A stretch of 35,141 nt of DNA, from the NCBI GenBank assembly GCA_022820485.1, contig JAJEFJ010000062.1:1-35141 (forward strand), written 5' to 3'. Each line of letters starts with the position of its first letter. Position 1 is the stretch's first letter. The stretch comes from Candidatus Latescibacterota bacterium (GTDB taxonomy: Bacteria > Latescibacterota > UBA2968 > UBA8231). Both the position numbers and the translations under genes were made by a program. Positions 17,317-25,707 of this stretch are shown one piece after another. Under the pieces are notes generated by a model. It saw only the letters and a list, made by a program, of their open reading frames with translations, was not told the DNA's origin and did no database searches.

Positions 17317-17730
17317 ATGCGCTATCTACCTTTTCTGTTTCTCATCGCGATCACAATCGCGGCCTGTGGCTCGTCCGACCAAGCCCCCCCAGCATTGACC
17401 CACTACGTCGCAGCCCAAGAAGCCCTGGCCGCCGACGATCTAGACCAGGCGCGTCAAGCCCTGCAAGGATTAGTCCAAAGCGCCAGCCCAACGCTCAAGC
17501 CGCTGGCGGAAAAAGCCGCAAGCGCCGCCGATATTGCCGCAGTGCGCGTTGCGTTCAAGCCGCTATCCGAGGAAGTTCGGAAGGGCCAAATCCCCGAAGG
17601 CTACGTCGTGGCATACTGCCCAATGGCCGACGGCGACAAAGGAGCGCATTGGGTGCAGAAGGACCAGCCCCAAATCGCCAATCCCTATTTCGGCGCTTCC
17701 ATGCTCCGCTGCGGCGTCTTCAAGGAGTAG
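17317..17730 (+). CDS. DUF3347-domain lipoprotein
   Basis: The 137-residue product has a lipoprotein signal peptide (MRYLPFLFLIAITIAAC, modified Cys17). It then follows the DUF3347 pattern: Tyr30 and a run of amphipathic helices ending FKPLSEEV, then CPMADGDKGAHW (C101, M103) and NPYFG..MLRCG (M129, C132). DUF3347 accompanies copper-efflux proteins of the CusB type, and the conserved Cys/Met residues could bind a metal; this is inference. It leads a seven-gene operon, with the ATPase gene beginning 12 bases later. ATG 17317 has GAGGAA about 7 bases upstream. The protein should be anchored in the envelope, where it may be the periplasmic partner of the ABC exporter. Confidence 0.85.
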   Translation: MRYLPFLFLIAITIAACGSSDQAPPALTHYVAAQEALAADDLDQARQALQGLVQSASPTLKPLAEKAASAADIAAVRVAFKPLSEEVRKGQIPEGYVVAYCPMADGDKGAHWVQKDQPQIANPYFGASMLRCGVFKE

Positions 17731-17742
17731 CCTCGCCCGCAC

Positions 17743-18531
17743 ATGATCCGCGTAGAATCCGCTACCCGCCGCTACGGCCTTTTAACCGCAGTTGACGAGG
17801 TCAGCTTTGCCGTTGACCAAGGCGAGATCGTCGGCTTCGTCGGCCCCAATGGCGCTGGCAAGAGCACCATGCTCAAGATGCTCTCCACCTTTATCCACCC
17901 CACGGCCGGCACCATCTCCATCGACGGGCTCGACGTGGTGGAACACCCGCTCGCCGTGCGCCGCCGCATTGGCTACCTATCGGGCGACACCCCGCTCTAC
18001 CAAGAAATGCGCGTCGATAAATTCCTCCGCTTCATCGCCCGAGCTCGCGGACTCGAAGGCGACGCCTTGCAGCAGGGCTTGACGCGCGCGGTCGAACTCT
18101 GCGGGCTCGAAGACGTGCTCTCCCAGCGCGTCAAGGAGTGCTCCACCGGGTTCCGCCAGCGCATCGGCCTCGCTACCGCCATGGTCCACGATCCGCCGGT
18201 CTTGCTCCTCGACGAGCCAACCCACGGCTTCGACCCCTTGCAGGTACTAGCTTTCCGCGACACCTTGCGCGCGCTCAGCCCGGACCGGGCAATCCTCTTT
18301 AGCACCCATATCATCGGCGACGTCGAAGCCATTGCCGACCGCGTGTTGATCATCCACCAAGGGCGCTTGCTCGGCGATGGCCGCGTCGAACAGTTGGCCG
18401 CCGACGCCGGCATCCCTGGAGCCGGTCTCGAGGCTGTTTTCGCCCATCTAGTCCGCACCACGGCTCGACTGAGCGGTTCGGCTGAGCTCACCGTCGAAGC
18501 CTCGCCGAAGTCAACCCCTGACCATGTCTGA
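17743..18531 (+). CDS. ABC transporter ATP-binding protein (GldA/NosF-like)
   Basis: A complete 262-residue ABC ATPase: Walker A GPNGAGKST (34-42), signature CSTGFRQR (133-140, Cys in place of the usual Leu), Walker B VLLLDEP (153-159) and switch His189 (FSTHI). It belongs to the ABC-2 branch that includes GldA and NosF. It is followed by an ABC-2 permease gene overlapping by 8 bases and by a GldG-like gene, which is the GldA-GldF-GldG order known from gliding Bacteroidota. The protein energises the permease at the inner membrane. The substrate is unknown; in Flavobacterium GldAFG is implicated in gliding, but similar clusters occur in non-gliding bacteria. Confidence 0.9.
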   Translation: MIRVESATRRYGLLTAVDEVSFAVDQGEIVGFVGPNGAGKSTMLKMLSTFIHPTAGTISIDGLDVVEHPLAVRRRIGYLSGDTPLYQEMRVDKFLRFIARARGLEGDALQQGLTRAVELCGLEDVLSQRVKECSTGFRQRIGLATAMVHDPPVLLLDEPTHGFDPLQVLAFRDTLRALSPDRAILFSTHIIGDVEAIADRVLIIHQGRLLGDGRVEQLAADAGIPGAGLEAVFAHLVRTTARLSGSAELTVEASPKSTPDHV

Positions 18532-19291
18532 CGCGCAACGCCTTTCTACTGCCGAGTGCCTGCGCGGCGCGCGCATCGTCTTCGACCGCGAGCTAGAGTC
18601 GTACTTCGACTCGCCCATTGCCTATGCGTACGCCGCGGTCTTTTTGGTGCTTTCCTGCACCACCTTTATGAACTCCTTTTTTCTCGACGGAGTAGTAGAT
18701 ATGGGGCCGTACTTCACCGCCCTGCCCTTCCTGCTGATCCCCTTCGTCCCAGCCATTACCATGCGAGCTTGGGCCGAAGAACATGCCCAACACACCTTCG
18801 AGCTACTGATGACCCTGCCGCTGCACTCCTTGCAGGTCGTGCTGGGCAAGTATCTCGCGGCCCTCTGCTTCTATGCCATCGTCCTCGCCGGTAGCCTGCC
18901 CATCGTGCTGATGCTCCTCTTCCTCGGCGACCCCGACCTCGGACGCATCTGTGCGAGCTATCTCGGCGCGCTGCTGTTGGGTGCTTTCTTCCTCTCCTTC
19001 GGCCTGTTTGCCTCCGGCCTGACTCGCGACCAGATCGTCGCCTTTGTGCTCGCCGCGCTCTTCGGCTTCTTCTTCGTGCTCAGCGGACACGAAAAGGTCG
19101 TCGAAGTCCTCGACGGACTCGCGCCAGCCTATCAGCCGGGCACGTGGCTGTACGAGACCATATCGGTCCTGCCCCACTACGAGGCTTTTGGCCACGGCGT
19201 AATCGCCCTCGCCGACCTGTTGTACTTCGCATTGATGAGCGGCTTTTTCGTCTCGATGAACTACCTCAGCCTCCAGAGATCCAAGTATTGA
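18524..19291 (+). CDS. ABC-2 type permease (GldF-like)
   Basis: The 255-residue protein has six predicted membrane segments (about 33-53, 62-80, 110-133, 143-165, 170-188, 225-247). After segment 2 it carries the ABC-2 signature-like stretch RAWAEEHAQHTFELLMTLPL, which is typical of GldF and NosY. It overlaps the ATPase gene upstream by 8 bases and the GldG-like gene downstream by 4 bases. Its position between the ATPase and the GldG-like protein makes it the membrane channel of the first ABC module. Confidence 0.9.
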   Translation: MSDAQRLSTAECLRGARIVFDRELESYFDSPIAYAYAAVFLVLSCTTFMNSFFLDGVVDMGPYFTALPFLLIPFVPAITMRAWAEEHAQHTFELLMTLPLHSLQVVLGKYLAALCFYAIVLAGSLPIVLMLLFLGDPDLGRICASYLGALLLGAFFLSFGLFASGLTRDQIVAFVLAALFGFFFVLSGHEKVVEVLDGLAPAYQPGTWLYETISVLPHYEAFGHGVIALADLLYFALMSGFFVSMNYLSLQRSKY

Positions 19292-22200
19292 AGCGGCACT
19301 TCTTGCTCCAAATTGCGCTGGCTTTCGCGCTGCTGTTGGGCATCGTCGCGTACGCCGGCCGCCTCTTGAATCTGACGGGCAGTTGGACCTTAGACCTAGC
19401 AGGGGACGACATCGCCACGCTCGCACCGGCGACCGAGCGCTACCTCCGCTCCCTAGAAACCCCACTCTCCATCACCTACTTCGCCACCGCCCGCGAAAAC
19501 ATGCCGGCGCACCTCAAAGAACTCGCGCCCCAAGTCCGCCGACTCCTGTCAGCTTTGCGCGATCAAGCGCCCAGCCGCATCGACTATCGAGTCATCGACC
19601 CGGATCAAAGCGGGCGCGCTGGCATCGGCTATGCCGCTAGCAAAAGGGCCTCCTCTTTCAGCGTGCGGCGGGTGTTGCACGACGAGCATTCCGAGCAAAA
19701 AATCTGGTCCTCGCTGGTAATCGCGCGCGCCGACGCACCCGAAGTCCTCGTCCAAAGCATCGAGCCAGAACACCTGCCTTACCTAGAAGAGTACGTCATC
19801 GCCCAACTACAGGCCGGACGCGCGCCGCCGCAACCAACCTTTGGCGTCTCGGCACCGCCGCCCTTCCAGCTTTTGGCGGCCTTTCTCAACGAGGCCGGGC
19901 CAGTCGTCGAACTAGACCTCAACAGCAATCCCACTATCCCCCCGGAAATCGACGTGCTGTTCTGGATCCAGCCCGAAGTCGCCACCCCCGAGCACGTGCG
20001 GCAGTTGCTTGCCTTCCTAGCATCCGGCCGCAGTGCAGTGCTCGCCGGTAGCGCCTACCAGATCGGCTACGCCCCACAAGAGGACGCGATTTCCTATTGG
20101 GTACACCACGCGCCGCCTGCTTGGGGACAACTGCTCCAGCCCTTTGGCCTCCGGCCGGTACCAGACCTGCTCGTCGATAAAAACACCGGGCCGGTCGTCC
20201 TCGACATGGGCGAAATCGTCGCGCCCTTTCACCTCCGGGTGCTACCCGCTTTTTACAACATGAAGAGCTTTGCCGCACCAGGTCGCGGCGGACTTAATTT
20301 TGTCGCCGCTAGCGCACTCGAAGTCGATCCACAGGCCGTCCAAGCCAAGGGCTTCCACGCGGAAATCGTCGGCACCACCACCGAAAGCCCCCGCGTCCTG
20401 CCCCTGCCCACCGGCCCCTTCACCGACGCCGACTTAGCTGGCGGCCTACCAGTGCCCAAACAAAACTTGCTGGTACTGCTCAAGCCGGACGATCCTTGGC
20501 AGGGGCAGCTATTCGTCTTGGCCAGCGCATCGCCCTTCCAAGACGGCATCATCAACCAACCCGGCTACGCCCACCGCGTCTTCCTACAAAACCTCATCCG
20601 CACCTACGGCCAACCCGAGCGCGTATTGCGGGGGCGCGTAGAAAAGGACGGGCCGCAGCGGCTAGTCCCACCTGGCGCACTCGCCCTTTTCTTCTGGCGG
20701 TTCTTTGCGGTCTTCTTGGTGCCCCTAGCATTTGTAGGTCTCGGCGTTAGACACTACCTCCGCTACAGCCGCCCGAGTTGGTCAACCGGTCGTTGGGGCC
20801 GACAACTCGGCCTCGCCTGCTTGGTGCTCCTCGTTGGTGCGCTCGTCTGGCGCGGCCGCGGCCCCTATCTCGACCTGACGGCCGACCAACTCAACACGCC
20901 GTCGCCGCTCTTGGGCCGCTTATTACAGGGCACGTCCCTATCCGCCGAACTGATCGCCACGCACCGGGCCTCCATGCCCCGACAACTCAAAGACGCCGAA
21001 GACCGCATCCGCACCTTGCTCGCCGACTGCAACATTCCCCTGCGCGTAATCCGGCCCGACGCGCTGACTCCCGACCAACAGCAGACGTTCGCCGCCGAGG
21101 GGCTGACACCCTTCCCAGTCGAAAGAGTCCTCCACGACACGCTCGCCACCCAATACGTATGGAGTGGCCTACGTCTAATTGACAACGCGCACACCATCGC
21201 CGTACCGCGCCTCGACCAACACACCCACCTCGAATTCCTCTTGGCCGCAGCCTCCCACAGCCTGCAACAGGGGCGCAAAATGCGCGTGGCCGTCATCTCC
21301 GACTTGCCGCGCCTCTCGCCAGCCGAAGCCCTCGAAGACTACCAGAAGAAGGGCCTCATCGCCCCAGGCGGCACCGACGTGTACAGCGACTTGAAAGCCC
21401 TGCTCGCCGACTATCTCTACGACGTCCACTACATCAACCCGCGCACGCCGAGCATGCCTTCAGACGTAGATGTCTTGTTGTGGATGCAGCCGCGCCGCGA
21501 CTCGGGTCCCATCCTGCTGCTGCTGAGCCAGCATCTCGCGCGGGGAGGCAAGGCCATCGTCGCCATGCAGCACTTCAACATCCAGCAGCGCCAGTACCGC
21601 GGCTCGGGGTTTCAGACCGTGTACTGGCCCCAGCCCCAATTCCAAGACCTCGACCGCTACCTGAAGCTCTTTGGCGTCGAACAGGTCCGCGAAGTGCTCT
21701 TCGACCGCACCCAGTCGCACCTCGACCTAGAGACCCAAGTCAACCGCACGGCCGTGCGCGAGTACGACCCGCAACAGGTCGCCTTGCCTTTCTTGATCCG
21801 CGCCGTCGGCCAGCACTACGACCACACCTCGCCGATTACCCGGCATCTCGGCGATCAGCTCTTTATCTGGGGGAATCGCTTTGCCCTGAATCCGTCAGAC
21901 CTAACCAGCGCGGGCATAACGGTCCAAACCCTGATCTCCACCTCGCCCCAAGCCTGGGCGTACCCATGGCAGGGCGGTTGGCTGCCACCCGAGGTCTTCG
22001 CCCCGCAGACGTACCTGCCCGGCCCCCAACCCCTAGCCGCGCTGCTTACCGGTCCCTTTCCCGAGATCGCCTTTACTGAAAGTGAGGATGGCCGCGCCAC
22101 GCTCCAGCGCGTGGGCGAGCGTCCGCGACAAACGGGAGCCCTACTCTTGATCGGCTCTTCGGAGATGTTCAAGAACGAGCACCTGCTGACCCCGGGCTTT

Positions 22201-22404
22201 CAGCACGATCAATTCTTGCTCAATGCCGTGGCGTACAACACTTATGGCGAAGAGCTAGCTACCTTACAGGCGCGGCGACCGACTCCGCGTGGCTTCCCCT
22301 TCCAGAGCACCGAGGCCAAGCGTCTGTGGCGAGTGTTCATAGTAGGCGCAGGACCGTTGCTATTTTTAGGCTATGCCCTCTATCGCCGCACGAGGCGAAC
22401 GTGA
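19288..22404 (+). CDS. Internally duplicated GldG-like ABC accessory protein
   Basis: A 1038-residue protein. A TTG start at 19288 overlaps the permease stop (TTGA); an in-frame ATG upstream lies deep inside the permease gene and is rejected. Membrane segments lie near residues 5-26, 465-490, 504-525 and 1013-1034, so two large outside domains are framed by membrane. Each half repeats the GldG pattern: an early segment on sugar- or peptide-binding-like sequence (LAPATERYL / LNTPSPLLGRLL), then FSVRRVLHD..IWSSLVI near 126-143 and FPVERVLHD..VWSGLRL near 610-630. Family members usually have one such module. It begins directly after the permease, as GldG does, and its stop is fused (GTGA) to the next gene. 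Confidence 0.82.
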   Translation: MKRHFLLQIALAFALLLGIVAYAGRLLNLTGSWTLDLAGDDIATLAPATERYLRSLETPLSITYFATARENMPAHLKELAPQVRRLLSALRDQAPSRIDYRVIDPDQSGRAGIGYAASKRASSFSVRRVLHDEHSEQKIWSSLVIARADAPEVLVQSIEPEHLPYLEEYVIAQLQAGRAPPQPTFGVSAPPPFQLLAAFLNEAGPVVELDLNSNPTIPPEIDVLFWIQPEVATPEHVRQLLAFLASGRSAVLAGSAYQIGYAPQEDAISYWVHHAPPAWGQLLQPFGLRPVPDLLVDKNTGPVVLDMGEIVAPFHLRVLPAFYNMKSFAAPGRGGLNFVAASALEVDPQAVQAKGFHAEIVGTTTESPRVLPLPTGPFTDADLAGGLPVPKQNLLVLLKPDDPWQGQLFVLASASPFQDGIINQPGYAHRVFLQNLIRTYGQPERVLRGRVEKDGPQRLVPPGALALFFWRFFAVFLVPLAFVGLGVRHYLRYSRPSWSTGRWGRQLGLACLVLLVGALVWRGRGPYLDLTADQLNTPSPLLGRLLQGTSLSAELIATHRASMPRQLKDAEDRIRTLLADCNIPLRVIRPDALTPDQQQTFAAEGLTPFPVERVLHDTLATQYVWSGLRLIDNAHTIAVPRLDQHTHLEFLLAAASHSLQQGRKMRVAVISDLPRLSPAEALEDYQKKGLIAPGGTDVYSDLKALLADYLYDVHYINPRTPSMPSDVDVLLWMQPRRDSGPILLLLSQHLARGGKAIVAMQHFNIQQRQYRGSGFQTVYWPQPQFQDLDRYLKLFGVEQVREVLFDRTQSHLDLETQVNRTAVREYDPQQVALPFLIRAVGQHYDHTSPITRHLGDQLFIWGNRFALNPSDLTSAGITVQTLISTSPQAWAYPWQGGWLPPEVFAPQTYLPGPQPLAALLTGPFPEIAFTESEDGRATLQRVGERPRQTGALLLIGSSEMFKNEHLLTPGFQHDQFLLNAVAYNTYGEELATLQARRPTPRGFPFQSTEAKRLWRVFIVGAGPLLFLGYALYRRTRRT

Positions 22405-23402
22405 TTCGCTTACTCTGCGCCCTAGGGGCCTTACTGGTCCTACTCGTCCTCGGGGAGAGCTTCCTACGCGATCACCAGCGCACGGTGCGCCGCACCGCCG
22501 GGGCCTTGCGCCTCTTGACGCCCGAACCGTCCTCATCAGTCGATCAGATCGAGGTCCACGCCGCCGGACGCCGCTGGCACTACGTCCGGCGCGGGAACAC
22601 TTGGTATTTCCCCGCGTACCACCGCGCCTTTGTCCTCAACCGCCGCGTCGATCACCTGCTCCAGAGCCTGCTCGCCACCCCAGCGACCTTCGTCTCGACC
22701 GAGCCTGGGGACTTGGCCCGCTATGGCCTCGGCCCAGGTAGCGTCCGCATCCACCTGCTCGACCAACAGGGGCGTCCCTTGCTAGAAGTTCGCCAAGGAC
22801 GCGGTGCCCCCGGAGTTCGCGCCGGAGAATCCTATGTCCAGCGCATTGGTGCCGACAGCATCTTCCACCTCCACGCCCACCCCGTCCACGCCCTCGACAC
22901 CGCACCGCCCGCTCCCATGCTCGACCGCCGCGTCCTGCCCCAAGCCTTACAGCGCAAGGGCCTCCGGCGCATCGCCTTCGCCGGCGACCCTTCCTACCCG
23001 GTGCAATCCCTCAGCCGTCAGCTAAAACCCATGACGGCACCAGGCCCTATGATGCCGACCTACGAGTGGATCGCCTCGTCTGCGACCGGTGCGGAGACCT
23101 GTCCTTCCGCGAATGCAGAAGCCTACGCAGACTTCCTCAAACGCCTGACGTGGTCGGCGTTGCACGATCCAAACCGCACCGATGCCTTTGCCCAAGCTCG
23201 CTACCTCTATCTCGAAGACGAAGAGGGCACCATAGACACCCTCGCCATCGGCACAGCCGACGACCGAGGCCGCTACCTCCGCCTCCACACCACCGGCCAC
23301 GTCTGCACCATAACGCCCGCAAGAGCCGCTCTTCTCTTCCCCACTCGAGCCGCTCTCCTCGACACGCTCCCCCAACCCTCGCCCTACCACCAAGCTCGCT
23401 AG
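22401..23402 (+). CDS. DUF4340-domain membrane-anchored protein
   Basis: The 333-residue product has one N-terminal membrane segment (about 3-20) and then a DUF4340 region with repeated short units of the type WYFPAYHRAFVLNRRVDHLLQ and YGLGPGSVRIHLLD. Its GTG start (22401) overlaps the GldG-like stop as GTGA, so the two are translationally coupled. DUF4340 genes regularly sit beside gldF/gldG-like genes in many phyla, and the protein is taken to be an extracytoplasmic part of the transporter. Its own activity is unknown. Confidence 0.82.
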   Translation: MIRLLCALGALLVLLVLGESFLRDHQRTVRRTAGALRLLTPEPSSSVDQIEVHAAGRRWHYVRRGNTWYFPAYHRAFVLNRRVDHLLQSLLATPATFVSTEPGDLARYGLGPGSVRIHLLDQQGRPLLEVRQGRGAPGVRAGESYVQRIGADSIFHLHAHPVHALDTAPPAPMLDRRVLPQALQRKGLRRIAFAGDPSYPVQSLSRQLKPMTAPGPMMPTYEWIASSATGAETCPSANAEAYADFLKRLTWSALHDPNRTDAFAQARYLYLEDEEGTIDTLAIGTADDRGRYLRLHTTGHVCTITPARAALLFPTRAALLDTLPQPSPYHQAR

Positions 23403-23404
23403 CC

Positions 23405-24910
23405 ATGCTCTACCGCAACCTGCTGCGCCACCAGTGGAATGAGTTCATCCGCAACCCCTCTTGGCGTGGCATAAGCGTCGCCTACGCCATTTTTCTAGTT
23501 CTACTAGCGCTGTATTTCCTGCTCGTCCTCGCCCTCTCGGGTGCCATGATCGGTTATCTAATAACTAGCCAAGATTCCACAGCCGATGTCGTCCGCGTAG
23601 TCAACCAGCATTTATTGAGCGGTTTCCTGCTCTTATTCCTAACCCGCTTGCTCTTCCAAAACACGCCGCAGATAGCAATGGGCCCCTATCTTCACTTACC
23701 CATTCCCCGGCCCGCTCTAGTGCGATTTTTCTCTTTCGCGGCCCTGTTCCACCTGCACAACCTATTGCCGCTGGCCTTCTTCATCCCGTTCTGGATCGTC
23801 AATCTAGCGCTGGATTACCCCGCTTTTACATCGCTGTCTTGGTTGGCGGCCACCGTGGCAGTCCTCGGTCTATCCAACTACTTGGTCATCTGTATTAACT
23901 TGGTTTCGGTCAGACGCGCCTTGCTTGTCTGGATCTTGGGCGGTGGAACCTGCGGCCTAATCGCCTTGGATTATTGGCAACAGTGGGGCTATACGAACGC
24001 ACTGTCGAGCGGGGTATTCGACTCTCTGTTAGGACCGGGCGGCCCTGTGTTGGCACTGGCCCTGCTAGCGGCGACCTGCCTGCTCTTCGGCTTGACCTGT
24101 CGCTTGTTAAAGGACCATTTGCACGACGAAGCCTCGTCCGAAAAAGGCTCCACTGCTCGGTCTCAAAGCCTGCTCGACCGGCTAGCCGGCTTGGGTCCGG
24201 TAGGCCAACTGATGGCGATAGAAATTAAACTGGCGATCCGCAACAAGCGGCCCCGACAAATTCTGTGGTCTGCCCTGATGTTTTCAGCGGCGGGGCTGAT
24301 AAATTTCATACTTCTTACCCGCAGTTCATCTGACTCTGTTGTGCCTACGGCCACCTTAATATTCTACCATATTTTTTGGGGATTCTTTCTCACTAGTGGT
24401 TTCGTGGTCAACTATGGCCAACTCATGTTTGGTTGGGAGAGTCTTTATTTTGACGGCCATCTGGCCCGGCCAGTCCATTTCCGTCACCTGCTATGGGCCA
24501 AACTACTATTGCTGCAAATTTCCTGCCCGGTATTAGCCCTAGTGTGCCTGCCGTTCTTGCTGATCTTTGCCTCTGAATTACTCGTCACGTACAGCGTCTT
24601 TTTGCTCTACAATATCGGTTTTAGCACGGCTTGTATGCTTTTTTTCGCCACCATGAACCGCAAACGTCTCTATATCGCCCCTTCCTCATTTTTTAACCAG
24701 CAGGGCACCTCCCTGCACCACCTGCTAGCCATCATTCCCTTGCTGGCCCTACCCGCGATTCTAATGCTGGCGACCGACTATGGCCCGTTGTCTCTAGCTG
24801 TCGGCGGTCTGCTGTGCTGGATGCTCAGTCCTGTTTGGGTCCGTTTGTTGGCCCATCGGCTGCAAAAATGCAAGTACCGCATGGCTGCTGGCTTTAGGGG
24901 GAGCACCTGA
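23405..24910 (+). CDS. DUF5687 polytopic membrane protein (ABC permease-like)
   Basis: The 501-residue protein has about ten hydrophobic segments and starts MLYRNLLRHQWNEFIRNPSW, the opening typical of DUF5687 proteins, which are common in Bacteroidota and related phyla. A soluble loop near 240-275 separates two membrane halves. It begins 2 bases after the DUF4340 stop, and an ABC ATPase begins 2 bases after its own stop, so it is probably the permease of a second ABC module. An upstream in-frame codon at 23066 lies inside the DUF4340 gene and is rejected. Confidence 0.8.
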   Translation: MLYRNLLRHQWNEFIRNPSWRGISVAYAIFLVLLALYFLLVLALSGAMIGYLITSQDSTADVVRVVNQHLLSGFLLLFLTRLLFQNTPQIAMGPYLHLPIPRPALVRFFSFAALFHLHNLLPLAFFIPFWIVNLALDYPAFTSLSWLAATVAVLGLSNYLVICINLVSVRRALLVWILGGGTCGLIALDYWQQWGYTNALSSGVFDSLLGPGGPVLALALLAATCLLFGLTCRLLKDHLHDEASSEKGSTARSQSLLDRLAGLGPVGQLMAIEIKLAIRNKRPRQILWSALMFSAAGLINFILLTRSSSDSVVPTATLIFYHIFWGFFLTSGFVVNYGQLMFGWESLYFDGHLARPVHFRHLLWAKLLLLQISCPVLALVCLPFLLIFASELLVTYSVFLLYNIGFSTACMLFFATMNRKRLYIAPSSFFNQQGTSLHHLLAIIPLLALPAILMLATDYGPLSLAVGGLLCWMLSPVWVRLLAHRLQKCKYRMAAGFRGST

Positions 24911-24912
24911 AC

Positions 24913-25620
24913 ATGCACCTACAAGTCCAAAATTTGCAAAAGCGCTACGGCTTGGCGACAGTCCTCGACCTGCCCGAACTCGACATCGACAGCGGTGCCA
25001 GCTTCGGCTTGGTGGGCAACAACGGCGCTGGCAAGACCACCTTTTTGCGCCTCGTCCTCGATCTGATCCGTCCGAGCAAAGGCCAAGTACTGCTCAACGG
25101 GCAGGACGTATCCCAAGACGACGCTTGGAAGACCTGCACGGGGTCCTACCTAGACCCTAACTTCCTAATCGACTACCTGACGCCCGTGGAATACATCCAC
25201 TTCGTCGGCAGTCTGTACGACATGAGCCCGATCCAGATAGAAGAAAAATGGGGCCACTACCGCCCCTTTTTCGGCGATCAACCGCTCGACGGGAGCGAGT
25301 ACATCCGCAATTTATCCGAGGGTAACAAGAAAAAAATGGGGCTTGTCGCAGCCTTGATGGTCGAGCCACGGCTGCTGGTACTGGACGAACCCTTCGCCAA
25401 TCTCGATCCGACGAGCCAAATCCGCCTCAAGGACATGCTGAAAACCCTCGACCAAACCACCGCTACCACGCTCGTCATCTCCAGCCACGATCTCAACCAC
25501 ATCACCGAGGTCTGCCGCCGGATTGCCGTCATTGAGCGCGGCATCATCGTGCGCGATATCCACACAGCCCCGGATACGCTACGGGAATTGGAGCACTACT
25601 TTGCCGTTGAGGAAGCGTAA
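24913..25620 (+). CDS. ABC transporter ATP-binding protein paired with DUF5687
   Basis: A complete 235-residue ABC ATPase with Walker A GNNGAGKTT (35-43), signature LSEGNKKK (134-141), Walker B LLVLDEP (154-160) and switch His192 (SSHD). It is more distant from the first ATPase of the operon than a recent duplicate would be. It starts 2 bases after the DUF5687 gene and ends 33 bases before a strong hairpin that closes the operon. Confidence 0.9.
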   Translation: MHLQVQNLQKRYGLATVLDLPELDIDSGASFGLVGNNGAGKTTFLRLVLDLIRPSKGQVLLNGQDVSQDDAWKTCTGSYLDPNFLIDYLTPVEYIHFVGSLYDMSPIQIEEKWGHYRPFFGDQPLDGSEYIRNLSEGNKKKMGLVAALMVEPRLLVLDEPFANLDPTSQIRLKDMLKTLDQTTATTLVISSHDLNHITEVCRRIAVIERGIIVRDIHTAPDTLRELEHYFAVEEA

Positions 25621-25653
25621 AAGATGCAGTCGCCCTACTTCACTGATAAACAC

Positions 25654-25684
25654 AAAATGGGACCTCGATTTGAGGTCCCATTTT
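25654..25684. terminator. Bidirectional terminator hairpin between the ABC operon and the surface-protein cassettes
   Basis: AAAATGGGACCTC (25654-25666) and GAGGTCCCATTTT (25672-25684) form a perfect 13-bp stem with a 5-base loop. The A/T ends give a T-run in either direction, so it should stop both the plus-strand operon (stop 25620) and the minus-strand surface-protein gene (stop 25708). It belongs to the same hairpin family as those at 29966-30001, 34382-34412 and 34663-34694. Confidence 0.85.
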
Positions 25685-25707
25685 GCTGACTCGCGGTGCA
25701 GTGGCTC

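Noticed and set aside
18803..19465. Long minus-strand frame across the permease and GldG-like start
   Set aside because: No motif, Glu/Gln-rich shadow of a membrane protein, and it conflicts with a coupled operon.
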